DNA of 64,000 bases from Gimesia sp. (GTDB taxonomy: Bacteria > Planctomycetota > Planctomycetia > Planctomycetales > Planctomycetaceae). A program made the translations under genes and the position numbers. Below are positions 29,280-37,821 of the stretch, piece after piece. Positions within the stretch are counted from its first letter, which is position 1, and every line of letters begins with the position of its first letter. The notes beneath the pieces were generated by a model. The model was given only the letters and a program-made list of their open reading frames with translations, did not search any database and was not told the origin of the DNA. Location of the stretch: positions 91,171 through 155,170 of the forward strand of contig PAJV01000010.1 in assembly GCA_002706765.1 (NCBI GenBank). Reading direction: 5' to 3'.

Positions 29280-29771
29280 ATGAGAAACATCAAGCAGCAA
29301 ACGATTTTACTGTGTGCCACAGGCCTGGGAATTGGTTGGATTCCGCGTGCTCCGGGAACATTTGGCAGCCTGCTGGGGCCCCCCCTGGTTGCTGGTCTGT
29401 TATGGTTTGATCCAGCCTGGCCTGTGTATTTGTTTCTTTCGGTGATCATCTTCCTGCTGGGAGTTTATTTCTGTGATCGGGGGGCTAAAATTCTGGGATT
29501 AGATGATCCGGGATGTATCGTCTTCGATGAAATCGGTGCTTTCACAGTCGTATTATTACCTGCTTTCCACCATGAACTCAATTTACGGTTCTGGTGGATC
29601 TCTTTGATCGGCTTTCTCTGGTTCCGTCTGTTTGACATCTGGAAGCCGTGGCCGGTTCGATATTTTGACCGAATCCATGGAGGCTGGGGCATCATGTCTG
29701 ACGACTATGTAGCCGCGATTTATGCCGCGATTTGTCTTTACGTGACATTAATTCTTTTGGGGTGGTTTTAG
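29280..29771 (+). CDS. pgpA: Phosphatidylglycerophosphatase A
   Basis: A 163-residue membrane phosphatase from ATG 29280; the frame extends to a TTG at 29217 but without family similarity. The PgpA signatures are present: GIGWIPRAPGTFGSLLG near the N-terminus, VFDEIGAF in the middle, and the C-terminal FDIWKPWPVRYFD...GGWGIMSDDYVA. Three to four helices alternate with these loops. It removes the phosphate from phosphatidylglycerophosphate to make phosphatidylglycerol in the inner membrane. folD follows 70 nt later on the same strand. Confidence 0.92.
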   Translation: MRNIKQQTILLCATGLGIGWIPRAPGTFGSLLGPPLVAGLLWFDPAWPVYLFLSVIIFLLGVYFCDRGAKILGLDDPGCIVFDEIGAFTVVLLPAFHHELNLRFWWISLIGFLWFRLFDIWKPWPVRYFDRIHGGWGIMSDDYVAAIYAAICLYVTLILLGWF

Positions 29772-29841
29772 ATTTCCTGCTGATAAGTTATCTTGGGGGC
29801 CGATTGAGAGTTTCCCCCTTATTTTACAAGGAAATATCAGC

Positions 29842-30711
29842 GTGTCAGCAGAGATCATCGATGGTAAAGCGCTTGCCGCCACTTTTCGCGGGCAGATCGC
29901 TGAGCAGGTCAGTCAGCTCAAGCAAGAAAAGAACGTTGTCCCTCATCTGACGGCTGTTCTTGTCGGTGATGATCCGGCAAGTGCCGTGTATGTCCGTAAT
30001 AAACAGCGGGCCTGTGAAAAAGCGGGTATACAGAGCACTCTGAAGCGCTTGTCGGCTGACACAACCGAGGCTGAATTAATTTCAATCGTGGAATCACTGA
30101 ATGCAGATTCCGGGGTGCACGGCATTCTCGTCCAACTTCCTCTCCCGAAACATATTAACGAGACTGCGATTCTGGACGTGGTCAATCCTCTAAAGGATGT
30201 GGATGCGTTTCATCCGGAAAATGTGGGACTGATCGTGCAGGGACGTCCCCGCTATCTGCCCTGTACTCCCTATGGAATCCAACAAATGATCCTCTCCACC
30301 AAAATGGAGACCGCTGGAAAACACGCAGTGGTTCTGGGACGCAGTGAGATCGTAGGTAAGCCAATGGCCATGCTGCTGGTTCAGCGTGGACCGGGAGCAG
30401 ATGCGACCGTAACCATCTGTCACAGCAGGACCCGGCACCTCAACGAAATCGTAAAAACCGCGGACATTATTATCGCCGCTATTGGCAAACCTGAGTTTGT
30501 GACCGCCGATATGGTCAAGCCGGGAGCTGTCGTGATTGATGTCGGCATCAATCGGGTCGACGACAGGCTGGTAGGTGATGTCGATTTTGAGGGCGTCAAA
30601 GAAGTGGCTTCTGCGATTACCCCGGTTCCCGGTGGTGTAGGCCCGATGACGATTGCCATGCTGTTAAAGAATACTTTGATGGCGGCCCGGATTCAGTCCG
30701 GAGGCGAGTAA
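29842..30711 (+). CDS. folD: Bifunctional methylenetetrahydrofolate dehydrogenase / cyclohydrolase
   Basis: A 289-residue FolD starting at GTG 29842 (AAGGAAAT lies upstream, and the protein start SAEIIDGKA aligns with FolD N-termini). YVRNKQRACEKAGI carries the conserved Tyr and Lys of the active site, ILVQLPLPKHI the QLPLP motif, and GRSEIVGKPMAMLL and the final TPVPGGVGPMTIAMLL the NADP-binding Rossmann domain. It interconverts 5,10-methylene- and 10-formyl-tetrahydrofolate in the cytoplasm. It is likely co-transcribed with pgpA. A bidirectional terminator follows. Confidence 0.96.
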   Translation: MSAEIIDGKALAATFRGQIAEQVSQLKQEKNVVPHLTAVLVGDDPASAVYVRNKQRACEKAGIQSTLKRLSADTTEAELISIVESLNADSGVHGILVQLPLPKHINETAILDVVNPLKDVDAFHPENVGLIVQGRPRYLPCTPYGIQQMILSTKMETAGKHAVVLGRSEIVGKPMAMLLVQRGPGADATVTICHSRTRHLNEIVKTADIIIAAIGKPEFVTADMVKPGAVVIDVGINRVDDRLVGDVDFEGVKEVASAITPVPGGVGPMTIAMLLKNTLMAARIQSGGE

Positions 30712-30764
30712 ACTTTCCCGCTGTCCCATTTCTCCAGGTATAAAATTATACCGACTCGATCAAT

Positions 30765-30797
30765 AAAAAAAGCCCTCCCGGAAGGGGGAGAGCTTTT
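30765..30797 (+). terminator. Bidirectional terminator between folD and the small lipoprotein gene
   Basis: AGCCCTCCC (30771-30779) pairs with GGGAGAGCT (30786-30794), one mismatch, flanked by an A-run before and a T-run after. It can end transcripts of folD (plus) and of the convergent lipoprotein gene (minus). Confidence 0.8.
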
Positions 30798-30839
30798 TTC
30801 GTTTTTCTTCAGCTGTTGCTGAGGATCTGTTCGACTCAA

Positions 30840-31091
30840 TCAGGGAGTCTTAGGATCTGCTGTTTTAGGGTCAGCTGGAGTCTCTGGTTTGGGCTCTTCA
30901 GCTTTAGGGTCAGCTGGTTTTTCTTCAGCTGGTGTAGCAGGATCTGCTGCTGGCTCATCAGCTGGCATTGCTGGATCTTCTACAGGTGTTTCAACTGGTG
31001 CAGGTTCAGGAGTTGTCGCAGCTTTATCGCCACAACCTACTGCGAACAATGTCAAACCCAGCAACGTAAAGAGTGTCGAAAGTAATTTCAT
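30840..31091 (-). CDS. Small Pro/Glu/Ala-rich lipoprotein
   Basis: An 83-residue protein. The leader MKLLSTLFTLLGLTLFAVGC ends in a clean lipobox with Cys20. The mature part consists almost only of Pro, Ala, Glu, Asp, Thr and Lys, with loose repeats of the form (E/D)PAxPA and ADPKx. It is probably an extended surface tether or spacer on the membrane; no enzymatic domain is present. GGAG lies 8 nt before the ATG. It is convergent with folD. Confidence 0.7.
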   Translation of the reverse strand: MKLLSTLFTLLGLTLFAVGCGDKAATTPEPAPVETPVEDPAMPADEPAADPATPAEEKPADPKAEEPKPETPADPKTADPKTP

Positions 31092-31961
31092 CTCTGTTCT
31101 CCATTTCTCGATTAGATATCTGATCTGTCAGACTGAGAATCTCACAAATCGGGTTTAATTCAGGAATATATTGAAGGAAACCCTGTAATCAGGCTGTTTT
31201 TACTGTTCAAACAAGCCCCCCTGTTAAAGATAAGAGTCCGGCTGTCGCAGGTTTATTCCCTGGATTTATGAAATTTCCAAAAAGATTTCAAATTGCTCAG
31301 CCAGTGAGGAAGCTGCTTCTTCAGGTGGACAGAACCAACCCGGGAGAACCTGATAATCCAATTTGCATGTTGCAGAGACAAAATGACATATATTGACTTC
31401 CCGATCGGTCAAACCTATCGTGAATACCAGAGCGAACAAGTATTGTTCCTGGGAATTCAGTAAGCTGTTCCTGTCCGCATATGTTCCACATTTTATGAAA
31501 CTGTTGAACCTGGGATTGATTCAGTCTGAGTTTTCGAAACTGCTGGTCTCTTTATTCACCTGCCCCAAAGCTCTCTCATGAATAACAGACTCAGTCGAAT
31601 GGCAATATCAGTTCGATCCACATTATCTGATAGATAAAGTTGTGATTGACCGGGCCTCAATCTTTAGCGCTGTTTTTCTGTCCCCTGATACGTCTCCTTC
31701 CGTTCTTTAGCGAAGGTTCTGTTGTTTGTGACTGCCGGTACGTGAGTCCGGATGTTACAGCAAATGAAATTGATGTGATCGATGAGACTGTTCAGGGATT
31801 ACAGAGTGGAATTCTCAGCTGGCAATTCTACAACTGAAGTCGAGTTGTTTTAATTTAACCAAAATGAGATTGATCAGGAAAAGACGGCTTACTGTCACCC
31901 TGCAATCCCATACATGAGGTCGATCGGAAGGCTCACTGGTTTCCTGATCGAACAGGTGTAA
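31092..31961. other. Intergenic region containing the possible decayed gene
   Basis: About 870 bases without an intact gene. The first 290 bases carry the lipoprotein promoter region on the minus strand; 31383-31837 may be a gene remnant; the last 120 bases lead into the secreted protein at 31965. Confidence 0.4.
31383..31837 (+). pseudogene. Possible decayed gene with stops and frameshifts
   Basis: Protein-like stretches occur in more than one frame. Frame 0 from ATG 31383 reads TYIDFPIGQTYREYQSEQ, then TAA at 31461, then FYETVEPGIDSV, then TGA. A second frame near 31588 reads DSVEWQYQFDPHYLIDKV. A third near 31720 reads DCRYVSPDVTANEIDVID and ends at 31837. The family is not recognised. 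Together they look like one former gene of about 150 codons broken by nonsense and frameshift changes; chance open frames cannot be excluded. Confidence 0.3.
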
Positions 31962-31964
31962 GTG

Positions 31965-33872
31965 ATGAGGCAATACCTAAAGCGAACAGGTGTGATATTT
32001 GCATTTCTGGCAATGCTGGCTTTCAGTCAGGCTGACAGTTTTGCTCAACGAGGCGGCCAGGGCGGCGGACGCGGGCCCGGAGGTGGTGGCGGACACAGAG
32101 GCGGTGGACATGGGGGCGGAATGTCTCGTGGCAGCGGCAGTCACCAAGGGGGAATGTCGCGGGGGAGTTTCTCACGAGGCAGCAGTTCACGAGGCAGCAG
32201 TTCAAGAGGGAACAGTTCAAGAGGTAATTCCCATTTTGGCAATTCTTCACGCTCCGCTGCTCCCTCAAGAAATCATTCTTTCTCCAATCGCAGTTCTTCT
32301 GTACCTCGACAGAGTGCCCCTTCGCGATCGCTCAATTCCTCTTCGAACCGAACTTCCAGGTCGACTATGAAACCTGGACAAGGAGTTGATTTCTCCAGAG
32401 GAAGTCGGTCTGGTTCAGCGCGGCAATCGGGGGACATTACTTCTCGCCGGAGGAGTGGGGTTAGTAACCCCGGCTTAAGTTCCGGGAGTAGAGCAAGAGG
32501 CAGTTCAGGATTTTCTCACTTCAACAGTGGTTCACATAACCGAGGCAGCATTGGTTCAAATCAGCGGGGAAATAATCCGGGATTACGACCAGGCAGCAGC
32601 CGATTCAGTAACGGCAGCAGAAACAGTTTTGGCAGTCATCGCTTCCATGGCGGCTCTGGCTTGAGTTCCAGTAGGAATCATCACGGAGCTGGAAGCCATC
32701 ACTCTGGTAACCCTGGTCTGAGACCGGGGGGGAACCGACATGGGAATCATCATGCTTCTCACGGTACGGGACGACGACACGATGGTGCGAATCGACATGG
32801 TGGGAACTACTCGCGATATGGAAACAACAGATACCATTACCGGCCTGGTTACTGGTCCGGATATCGATCACGGTATGCCCTGGGGTATGGGTTTGGGAGA
32901 GGCTATGGTTATGGATATGGCTACTATCCTTATTACCATTATCGTCGCTATGGCTATCGTCCGTGGGTCTGGACCACGTTTGGGGGACTGTCGACCTGGA
33001 TTGGCTATAACAACCTGAATCCAGTGATCTATGATTACTCACTCAATGATGGTTACATTTACAATGATGGTGTGCAGATGGCACCGGTCACCGCATATGA
33101 ATCTCAGGCTGAAGAAATTGCAGATAGTGTACCTCCGCCAGACGATGCGACCGAATGGATGCCGGTAGGAATTTTTGCCATTGTTCCCCAGGGGACAACT
33201 GAAGTGAATGTGACCGTACAACTTGCTGTTGGCAAAAATGGTGCGGTCGCTGGTACCTATTTCAATAAAGACGGGAATATTACATTACCCCTTCAAGGAG
33301 CCATCGATCAGTCAAAACAGCGTGTTGCCTGGAAAGTGGGTGAGGAGGACACGATCACCATGGAAACCGGACTGGATAGTCTGACCAAAGATAAATCGAA
33401 AGTGATTATCTATTTTACAGGAGGGACATCTGAAGTCTGGGAGATGCTGCGCATTGATGAGGAGACTGCGAAGCTTGCTCAGCAGGAACTTCAGGTAGAC
33501 GATTTGAAATACGAACTGCTGGGGTCGTTTCAGGAACTGGAACAGACTCTGGACGATGCCTGGAAAGATTATCTGGCTCTTCCGGAAAATTTCTCGACAA
33601 CGGGCACAATTCCTTCCGTAGAAGAACTGGAAGCGATTGTGAAAAATTATCAGCAGATACAGCTTGATTCCTCGTATCAGGTTATTACCAATCGCCAGGA
33701 GTTTCAGAACACGTATCAGTTACTCACTGATTATCTGAAAAGTCTGAAAGAACAGCAGGAAATTACCGTGCAGAAAAAACTGCCGACACCTCCCCAGGGA
33801 GCACCGACAGTCATTGCACCTTCTGTACTGGAAGCGCCCAAACCCCTGGAGCCGGCTGGACCCGATCAGTAA
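31965..33872 (+). CDS. Secreted Ser/Gly/Arg/His-rich protein with a C-terminal globular domain
   Basis: A 635-residue protein from ATG 31965 (a GTG lies directly before it). A signal peptide (about 1-28) is followed by some 250 residues of low complexity with GRGG, RGSSSRG and HHGGNRHG runs, then a Tyr/Gly/Arg-rich segment (YGYGYGYYPYYHYRR). Residues from about 340 form an ordinary domain (WTTFGGLSTWIGYNN ... VNVTVQLAVGKNGAVAGTYFNKDG ... VAWKVGEEDTITMETGLD), ending in a charged helical and Pro-rich tail. Function unknown. The Arg/His-rich part might bind anionic polymers or metals; this is inference. A terminator follows. Confidence 0.72.
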   Translation: MRQYLKRTGVIFAFLAMLAFSQADSFAQRGGQGGGRGPGGGGGHRGGGHGGGMSRGSGSHQGGMSRGSFSRGSSSRGSSSRGNSSRGNSHFGNSSRSAAPSRNHSFSNRSSSVPRQSAPSRSLNSSSNRTSRSTMKPGQGVDFSRGSRSGSARQSGDITSRRRSGVSNPGLSSGSRARGSSGFSHFNSGSHNRGSIGSNQRGNNPGLRPGSSRFSNGSRNSFGSHRFHGGSGLSSSRNHHGAGSHHSGNPGLRPGGNRHGNHHASHGTGRRHDGANRHGGNYSRYGNNRYHYRPGYWSGYRSRYALGYGFGRGYGYGYGYYPYYHYRRYGYRPWVWTTFGGLSTWIGYNNLNPVIYDYSLNDGYIYNDGVQMAPVTAYESQAEEIADSVPPPDDATEWMPVGIFAIVPQGTTEVNVTVQLAVGKNGAVAGTYFNKDGNITLPLQGAIDQSKQRVAWKVGEEDTITMETGLDSLTKDKSKVIIYFTGGTSEVWEMLRIDEETAKLAQQELQVDDLKYELLGSFQELEQTLDDAWKDYLALPENFSTTGTIPSVEELEAIVKNYQQIQLDSSYQVITNRQEFQNTYQLLTDYLKSLKEQQEITVQKKLPTPPQGAPTVIAPSVLEAPKPLEPAGPDQ

Positions 33873-33896
33873 TTCAGCGTCTGGCTGTTAATCAAT

Positions 33897-33928
33897 AAAA
33901 AAACGTCCTGGAAACGGGACGTTTTTTT
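33897..33928 (+). terminator. Rho-independent terminator, probably bidirectional
   Basis: AAACGTCC (33901-33908) pairs perfectly with GGACGTTT (33917-33924), followed by T-run on the plus strand and preceded by A-run, so it also suits the convergent dipeptidase gene. Confidence 0.85.
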
Positions 33929-33984
33929 ATTGAGAGTCTCGGGTACTCTGTTGCTGCAAAAGCGGATAGCGAGACCAGAAAGTG

Positions 33985-35247
33985 TCAATGGGGGTTCTGT
34001 TGCAGTTGTTTTGAAACTTGTTCGGCTTCGCGCAGTACCCGCATCAGATTCTGGCCCATGATCAGTTTGATCTGCTGGTCTGAATAACCCCGATCCAGGA
34101 GAGCCTGCGTGATGAGAGGATAAGTGGAGACATCTTCAAGTTGAGCGGGCAGGGTGGAAACACCATCAAAGTCAGAGCCGATGCCGACGTGCTCCACGCC
34201 GGCGACTTTGACGATATGGTCGATATGATCCACTACATCATGGATTGTCCCCGGTTTCATTTTATGGTTGCTTCGCCAGCGATTGTATTCCCGGTTGTAA
34301 TCCGTTTCATCTGGATATTTCTGTTTCAGTTCCCGTCTGATATGAAACATTTCCGTCATCTGTCGGGCTGATTCAGGAACCACGAATCCGGAGAAGTAGT
34401 TGACCATGATCACGCCGCCATTCTGTTTCATTTTGACGAGGATTTCATCGGGAACATTCCGCGCATGATCAGCGATGGCACGTGCGGAAGAGTGCGAGGC
34501 GATGACAGGAGCTGTACTCACCCGCAGAACATCCTCCATCGTCGCTGGAGAGACGTGTGAAATATCTACCAGCATTCCCAGTTGATTCATGGTTCGGACC
34601 ACTTCCTCTCCAAAGGGAGACAGCCCGTCACTGATGGCGGTGTCGGTGGCAGAATCGGCCCAGTCGAGTGAGTCAGAATGGGTCAAAGTCATATATCGAA
34701 CGCCCAGGCCGTAGAAAATACGCAGCAGAGATAAAGAATTTTCAATCGAATGTCCTCCTTCAACACCAATCATGGACGCGATTTTTCCCGACTTGTGCAT
34801 ACGTTCGATGTCGTCTGCCGTAGACGCCATCTCAAATGTTTCAGGATATCGCTTGATCATGCGGTGGATCAGGTCGATCTGTTCCAGAGTGTAGTGTGCG
34901 GATCTTCGTTCTTTTTGTGTTTCTGAGGGGACATAGGCCGACCAGAATTGTGCGCCCACATTCCCCTGTTTGAGACGTGGAATATCTGTATGAAACTGAG
35001 GTTGAGGCAGAGCAATGTCAGCCTGTTTAAAAGATGACGCCGCCTTTTCCCGCATTGTCCAGGGAAGGTCGTTATGCCCGTCAATCACCAGGCATTGCTG
35101 ATGCAACTGTCGCGCCCGGTCTGTCAAAATGACCGGTTTGCGCGCTGGTGGATCGGCTGCCTGCCCTGATTGAATCAGGTTGATAAAGACCAGTGGCAGC
35201 AATAGACCTCGAATAATCTGAATCCACTCTTGAAAGGCGATTTTCAT
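33985..35247 (-). CDS. Secreted M19 (renal dipeptidase-like) zinc dipeptidase
   Basis: A 420-residue protein with an N-terminal signal peptide (about 1-30). The M19 metal ligands are visible: HND at 58-60, Glu163 in GVEGGHSIENSLS, His231 in DISHVS, His252 in ASHSSAR, and Asp359 in GIGSDFDG. The family hydrolyses dipeptides, including ones with D-residues in some members, through a two-zinc centre. The signal peptide suggests periplasmic action, such as peptide scavenging or cell-wall peptide turnover. It stands alone between a terminator and a divergent DUF2007-like gene. Confidence 0.9.
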   Translation of the reverse strand: MKIAFQEWIQIIRGLLLPLVFINLIQSGQAADPPARKPVILTDRARQLHQQCLVIDGHNDLPWTMREKAASSFKQADIALPQPQFHTDIPRLKQGNVGAQFWSAYVPSETQKERRSAHYTLEQIDLIHRMIKRYPETFEMASTADDIERMHKSGKIASMIGVEGGHSIENSLSLLRIFYGLGVRYMTLTHSDSLDWADSATDTAISDGLSPFGEEVVRTMNQLGMLVDISHVSPATMEDVLRVSTAPVIASHSSARAIADHARNVPDEILVKMKQNGGVIMVNYFSGFVVPESARQMTEMFHIRRELKQKYPDETDYNREYNRWRSNHKMKPGTIHDVVDHIDHIVKVAGVEHVGIGSDFDGVSTLPAQLEDVSTYPLITQALLDRGYSDQQIKLIMGQNLMRVLREAEQVSKQLQQNPH

Positions 35248-35502
35248 TGAATCAGTTCCCGAATCTGAATGACGAATCTCAGTAGTTGCTCAGAAGCACA
35301 TCTCAGTATGAGATACAGCAGTCTTGGAATCCACGATTCCCTGAATGACGTTTTCTGCTTCTCTCGTGAAAGTCAGAATTGATATTGATGTCTAAACCGT
35401 TTCCGGTTAGCTTGAATCAGTGCAAGATTCGCTTGTGACTGACTGTTAAGCGCTTCCTGCGGGATTACAACCGCTGGGATGGTTTGTCTGAGGATTATAA
35501 AG

Positions 35503-35745
35503 ATGAGTGATAGCCTGGAAACAGTGTATTCGACTACGAATGCAATGGAAGCGGAATTTATTAAAATGACACTGGAAGGCGAAGGGATTCGCTGCCTGCT
35601 CGAAAATGAACTGCAGGCTGGCCTCACAGGTATTTTCGAAATCAAAGTTGATGTCATGAGTTCGAACGTGGATCGTGCCCGGCAAATCATCGATGAAATT
35701 CGTGAGTCATCTGAGTCGCATGAGGATACATCAGAAGAAGAGTGA
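35503..35745 (+). CDS. Small DUF2007-like protein
   Basis: An 80-residue protein counted from ATG 35503. The opening TVYSTTNAMEAEFIKMTLEGEGIRCLLEN and the later IKVDVMSSNVDRARQIIDEIRES follow the pattern of the DUF2007 putative signal-transducing domain, a small ferredoxin-like fold. The C-terminus is acidic (SHEDTSEEE). Its molecular role is unknown. GAGGA is found about 10 nt upstream of the ATG. Confidence 0.65.
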   Translation: MSDSLETVYSTTNAMEAEFIKMTLEGEGIRCLLENELQAGLTGIFEIKVDVMSSNVDRARQIIDEIRESSESHEDTSEEE

Positions 35746-35809
35746 TTCTCATTACCTTGTTTAACGGACTTAAATGCACTCAGACAAGGGAACTTCAGAT
35801 CGTCAGGGA

Positions 35810-36415
35810 TCATAGTATGCTTGACTCCGCGCTTGCTGGCTTAAGCCTGGTGACGACGAACAGGCGCGGGGCCTCCGTCGATTGAGTATTGGGAAGAATC
35901 AGTTGCGTTTTGAACTGTGAATGCTCCAGTTGGCTCAAGAGAGTGGCGACGGCGCTGGTCTCTGCAGCGCCCCCCGGATGACCGGGGTAAGCCAGAATCG
36001 TGATGATGCCTCCCGGCCTGATCAGCGTGAGTGCAGCTTCGATTGCAGGTAGAGTTGATAATTCGTCTGTGATTTGCGCGTGATCTCCTCCAGGCAGGTA
36101 GCCCAGGTTAAACATGATGGCACCGATATGCCCGCGATGTTCAGAGGGGATTAATTCTGCGAGCAGACAATGGTTACCGCAGATCAGTTCAAAGTTATGG
36201 AATTCTGAATCCTGGAGCATCACAGCAGCCTGGTCCAGAGCCTGCTGTTGGATGTCGATCGCAAAGACCTTACCGGACTGGCCCGCCAACTGACAGAGAA
36301 AACGTGTGTCGTGCCCATTACCAGCAGTGGCGTCGATCGCCGTTTCGCCAGCCTGGAACACTTTGGCAATCAGAGCATGAGCCTGGTCTGTGAGACGCAT
36401 CATGAGAAGCTTCAT
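35810..36415 (-). CDS. YtqB-like SAM-dependent methyltransferase
   Basis: A 201-residue methyltransferase counted from ATG 36415, which sits one base after the stop codon of the upstream FAD oxidoreductase gene; upstream in-frame codons belong to that gene's sequence. AIDATAGNGHDTRFL is motif I for SAM binding, VFAIDIQQQAL motif II, and MFNLGYLPGGDH the signature of the YtqB / putative rRNA methylase family (Pfam PF06962). Some YtqB-like proteins methylate tRNA; the substrate here is unknown. Translational coupling with the oxidoreductase is likely. Confidence 0.8.
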   Translation of the reverse strand: MKLLMMRLTDQAHALIAKVFQAGETAIDATAGNGHDTRFLCQLAGQSGKVFAIDIQQQALDQAAVMLQDSEFHNFELICGNHCLLAELIPSEHRGHIGAIMFNLGYLPGGDHAQITDELSTLPAIEAALTLIRPGGIITILAYPGHPGGAAETSAVATLLSQLEHSQFKTQLILPNTQSTEAPRLFVVTRLKPASAESSIL

Positions 36416-36416
36416 T

Positions 36417-37478
36417 TTAAAGTTTGTGGACGAGATCGAGTGATTTATCAGGTGTGGCTTTGCCTTCCAGAATATCTGCAAAATGATTTGCCATCCAGGG
36501 AGTCTGCAAACTTCCTTTTGAGGCAAAGCCGTTGAAGAATCCAATTTGAGGCTGCTGAGGATGCAGACCCATAATGGGTAAACGCCCCCGGATGACAGGG
36601 CGGACAGCAGCACGATGGTCTATAACCTCCACAGGAAGTTTTAGAAATTCGGACAGGCGCGAGCAGATTTCTTCTCTGCCTGCGAGAGTCGGTTCACAGT
36701 TAAGGTGTTCTCGATCATAGGTTGAACCGGCCCGGTAGAGATCCTCTTTCCAGTGAGCCAGCCAGATACCCCGGTGGACCACGCGTCGTTCCTGCAGTCC
36801 TGGAATTTTCAGAGTGAGTATTTCCCCTTTGGCTCCCTCAAATGGAATGGTTTTGAACCAGGGGTTTTGCTGACTGTGGATTCCTTCACAGAAAATGATT
36901 CTGTCAGCAGAAACGTTCCAACACGGCAGAATCACACGGTTGGATTCAAATTCAAGATCGTTAGCTGTGTCGAGGTTTGCTTCCAGAAAACAATCCTGTT
37001 TTATGAAATGCGCGCGGGAGAGACGAAGATACGTCGGCACATCCAGTTGTCCGCCGCCGGTCATCTCAAAGCCGCCTTGACTCATCTCAAACGCACTCTT
37101 GTCGGCGAGTGGCTGCGGTACCGAAATCAGTTTTGGGAAGTGTGTTTGCGAACGTTGTCGATATTGTTCCTGCTCCTGTTCTGAAGAAAACAGTCGCAGC
37201 ATCGGTTTCAGTTCAAAGAATCGTGCGTCTGTTTCTTGTTCTATGCGACGATAGAAGTCAGTCGCGAACGGCAGAAATTCGTCAAGTCGCCAGGAAACAA
37301 CCAGCCGCAATCCAGTGATCGGTGTAATCAGTCCCGCCGCGATCTGGGAAGAAGTCGTCGGCTCACAGCGATCAATCAACAGCACACCATACCCACGCTG
37401 TTGTAACGTCCAGCCCAACGCAGTGCCTGCCAGGCCTTGTCCCACAAGGATCAAATCAAATTCTGTTCGCTGGGGCAT
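36417..37478 (-). CDS. FAD-dependent oxidoreductase of the DAO (glycine oxidase-like) family
   Basis: A 353-residue flavoprotein. LILVGQGLAGTALGWTLQQRGYGVLLID (10-37) is the Rossmann FAD-binding motif. Later segments IIFCEGIHSQQNPWF, AGSTYDRE, and the C-terminal RPVIRGRLPIMGLHP and GFFNGFASKGSLQTPW match the D-amino-acid oxidase fold, close to glycine oxidase and the FAD domain of MnmC. The substrate is unknown. The downstream gene encodes a methyltransferase one base away. In MnmC an oxidase and a methyltransferase act together on tRNA; whether this pair is analogous is speculation. Confidence 0.78.
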   Translation of the reverse strand: MPQRTEFDLILVGQGLAGTALGWTLQQRGYGVLLIDRCEPTTSSQIAAGLITPITGLRLVVSWRLDEFLPFATDFYRRIEQETDARFFELKPMLRLFSSEQEQEQYRQRSQTHFPKLISVPQPLADKSAFEMSQGGFEMTGGGQLDVPTYLRLSRAHFIKQDCFLEANLDTANDLEFESNRVILPCWNVSADRIIFCEGIHSQQNPWFKTIPFEGAKGEILTLKIPGLQERRVVHRGIWLAHWKEDLYRAGSTYDREHLNCEPTLAGREEICSRLSEFLKLPVEVIDHRAAVRPVIRGRLPIMGLHPQQPQIGFFNGFASKGSLQTPWMANHFADILEGKATPDKSLDLVHKL

Positions 37479-37544
37479 GTGGCACGTTTAAATGATTCAA
37501 GAAATGGGATAGAGCATGACTAAGGTAGTGAGAAAAATCGAGTT

Positions 37545-37757
37545 TCATTCATCCTCGCCGGGTAAGACAGTAACAATAATGATGGGTAAAGCAACAGCAC
37601 CAAGAAAACAAACGATAAGCTTAGTGCCCCGGTAGGGGGATTTTCCTGGGCCGAATACATTGAAAGTCTCATAAAGTGCAGTACCGAGCATCAATAAGGA
37701 AACGAGTATTGTGATACAAAGAACACAGGTTCGGAACAGCCGTGTGCTTGTTTTCAT
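37545..37757 (-). CDS. Small two-helix membrane protein
   Basis: A 70-residue protein starting at ATG 37757, preceded by GGGGA at good spacing. The longer open frame upstream overlaps the PQQ protein gene and is not real coding sequence. Two hydrophobic helices (about 9-28 and 46-64) are joined by ETFNVFGPGKSPYRGTK. Function unknown. It lies 64 nt downstream of the PQQ protein gene on the same strand, so co-transcription is possible. Confidence 0.55.
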   Translation of the reverse strand: MKTSTRLFRTCVLCITILVSLLMLGTALYETFNVFGPGKSPYRGTKLIVCFLGAVALPIIIVTVLPGEDE

Positions 37758-37821
37758 TAATGCATCCCCGTTGAGCCTTTCGCGATCAACCTGACAGTAA
37801 ATCTCACAAGTACAACACGGC

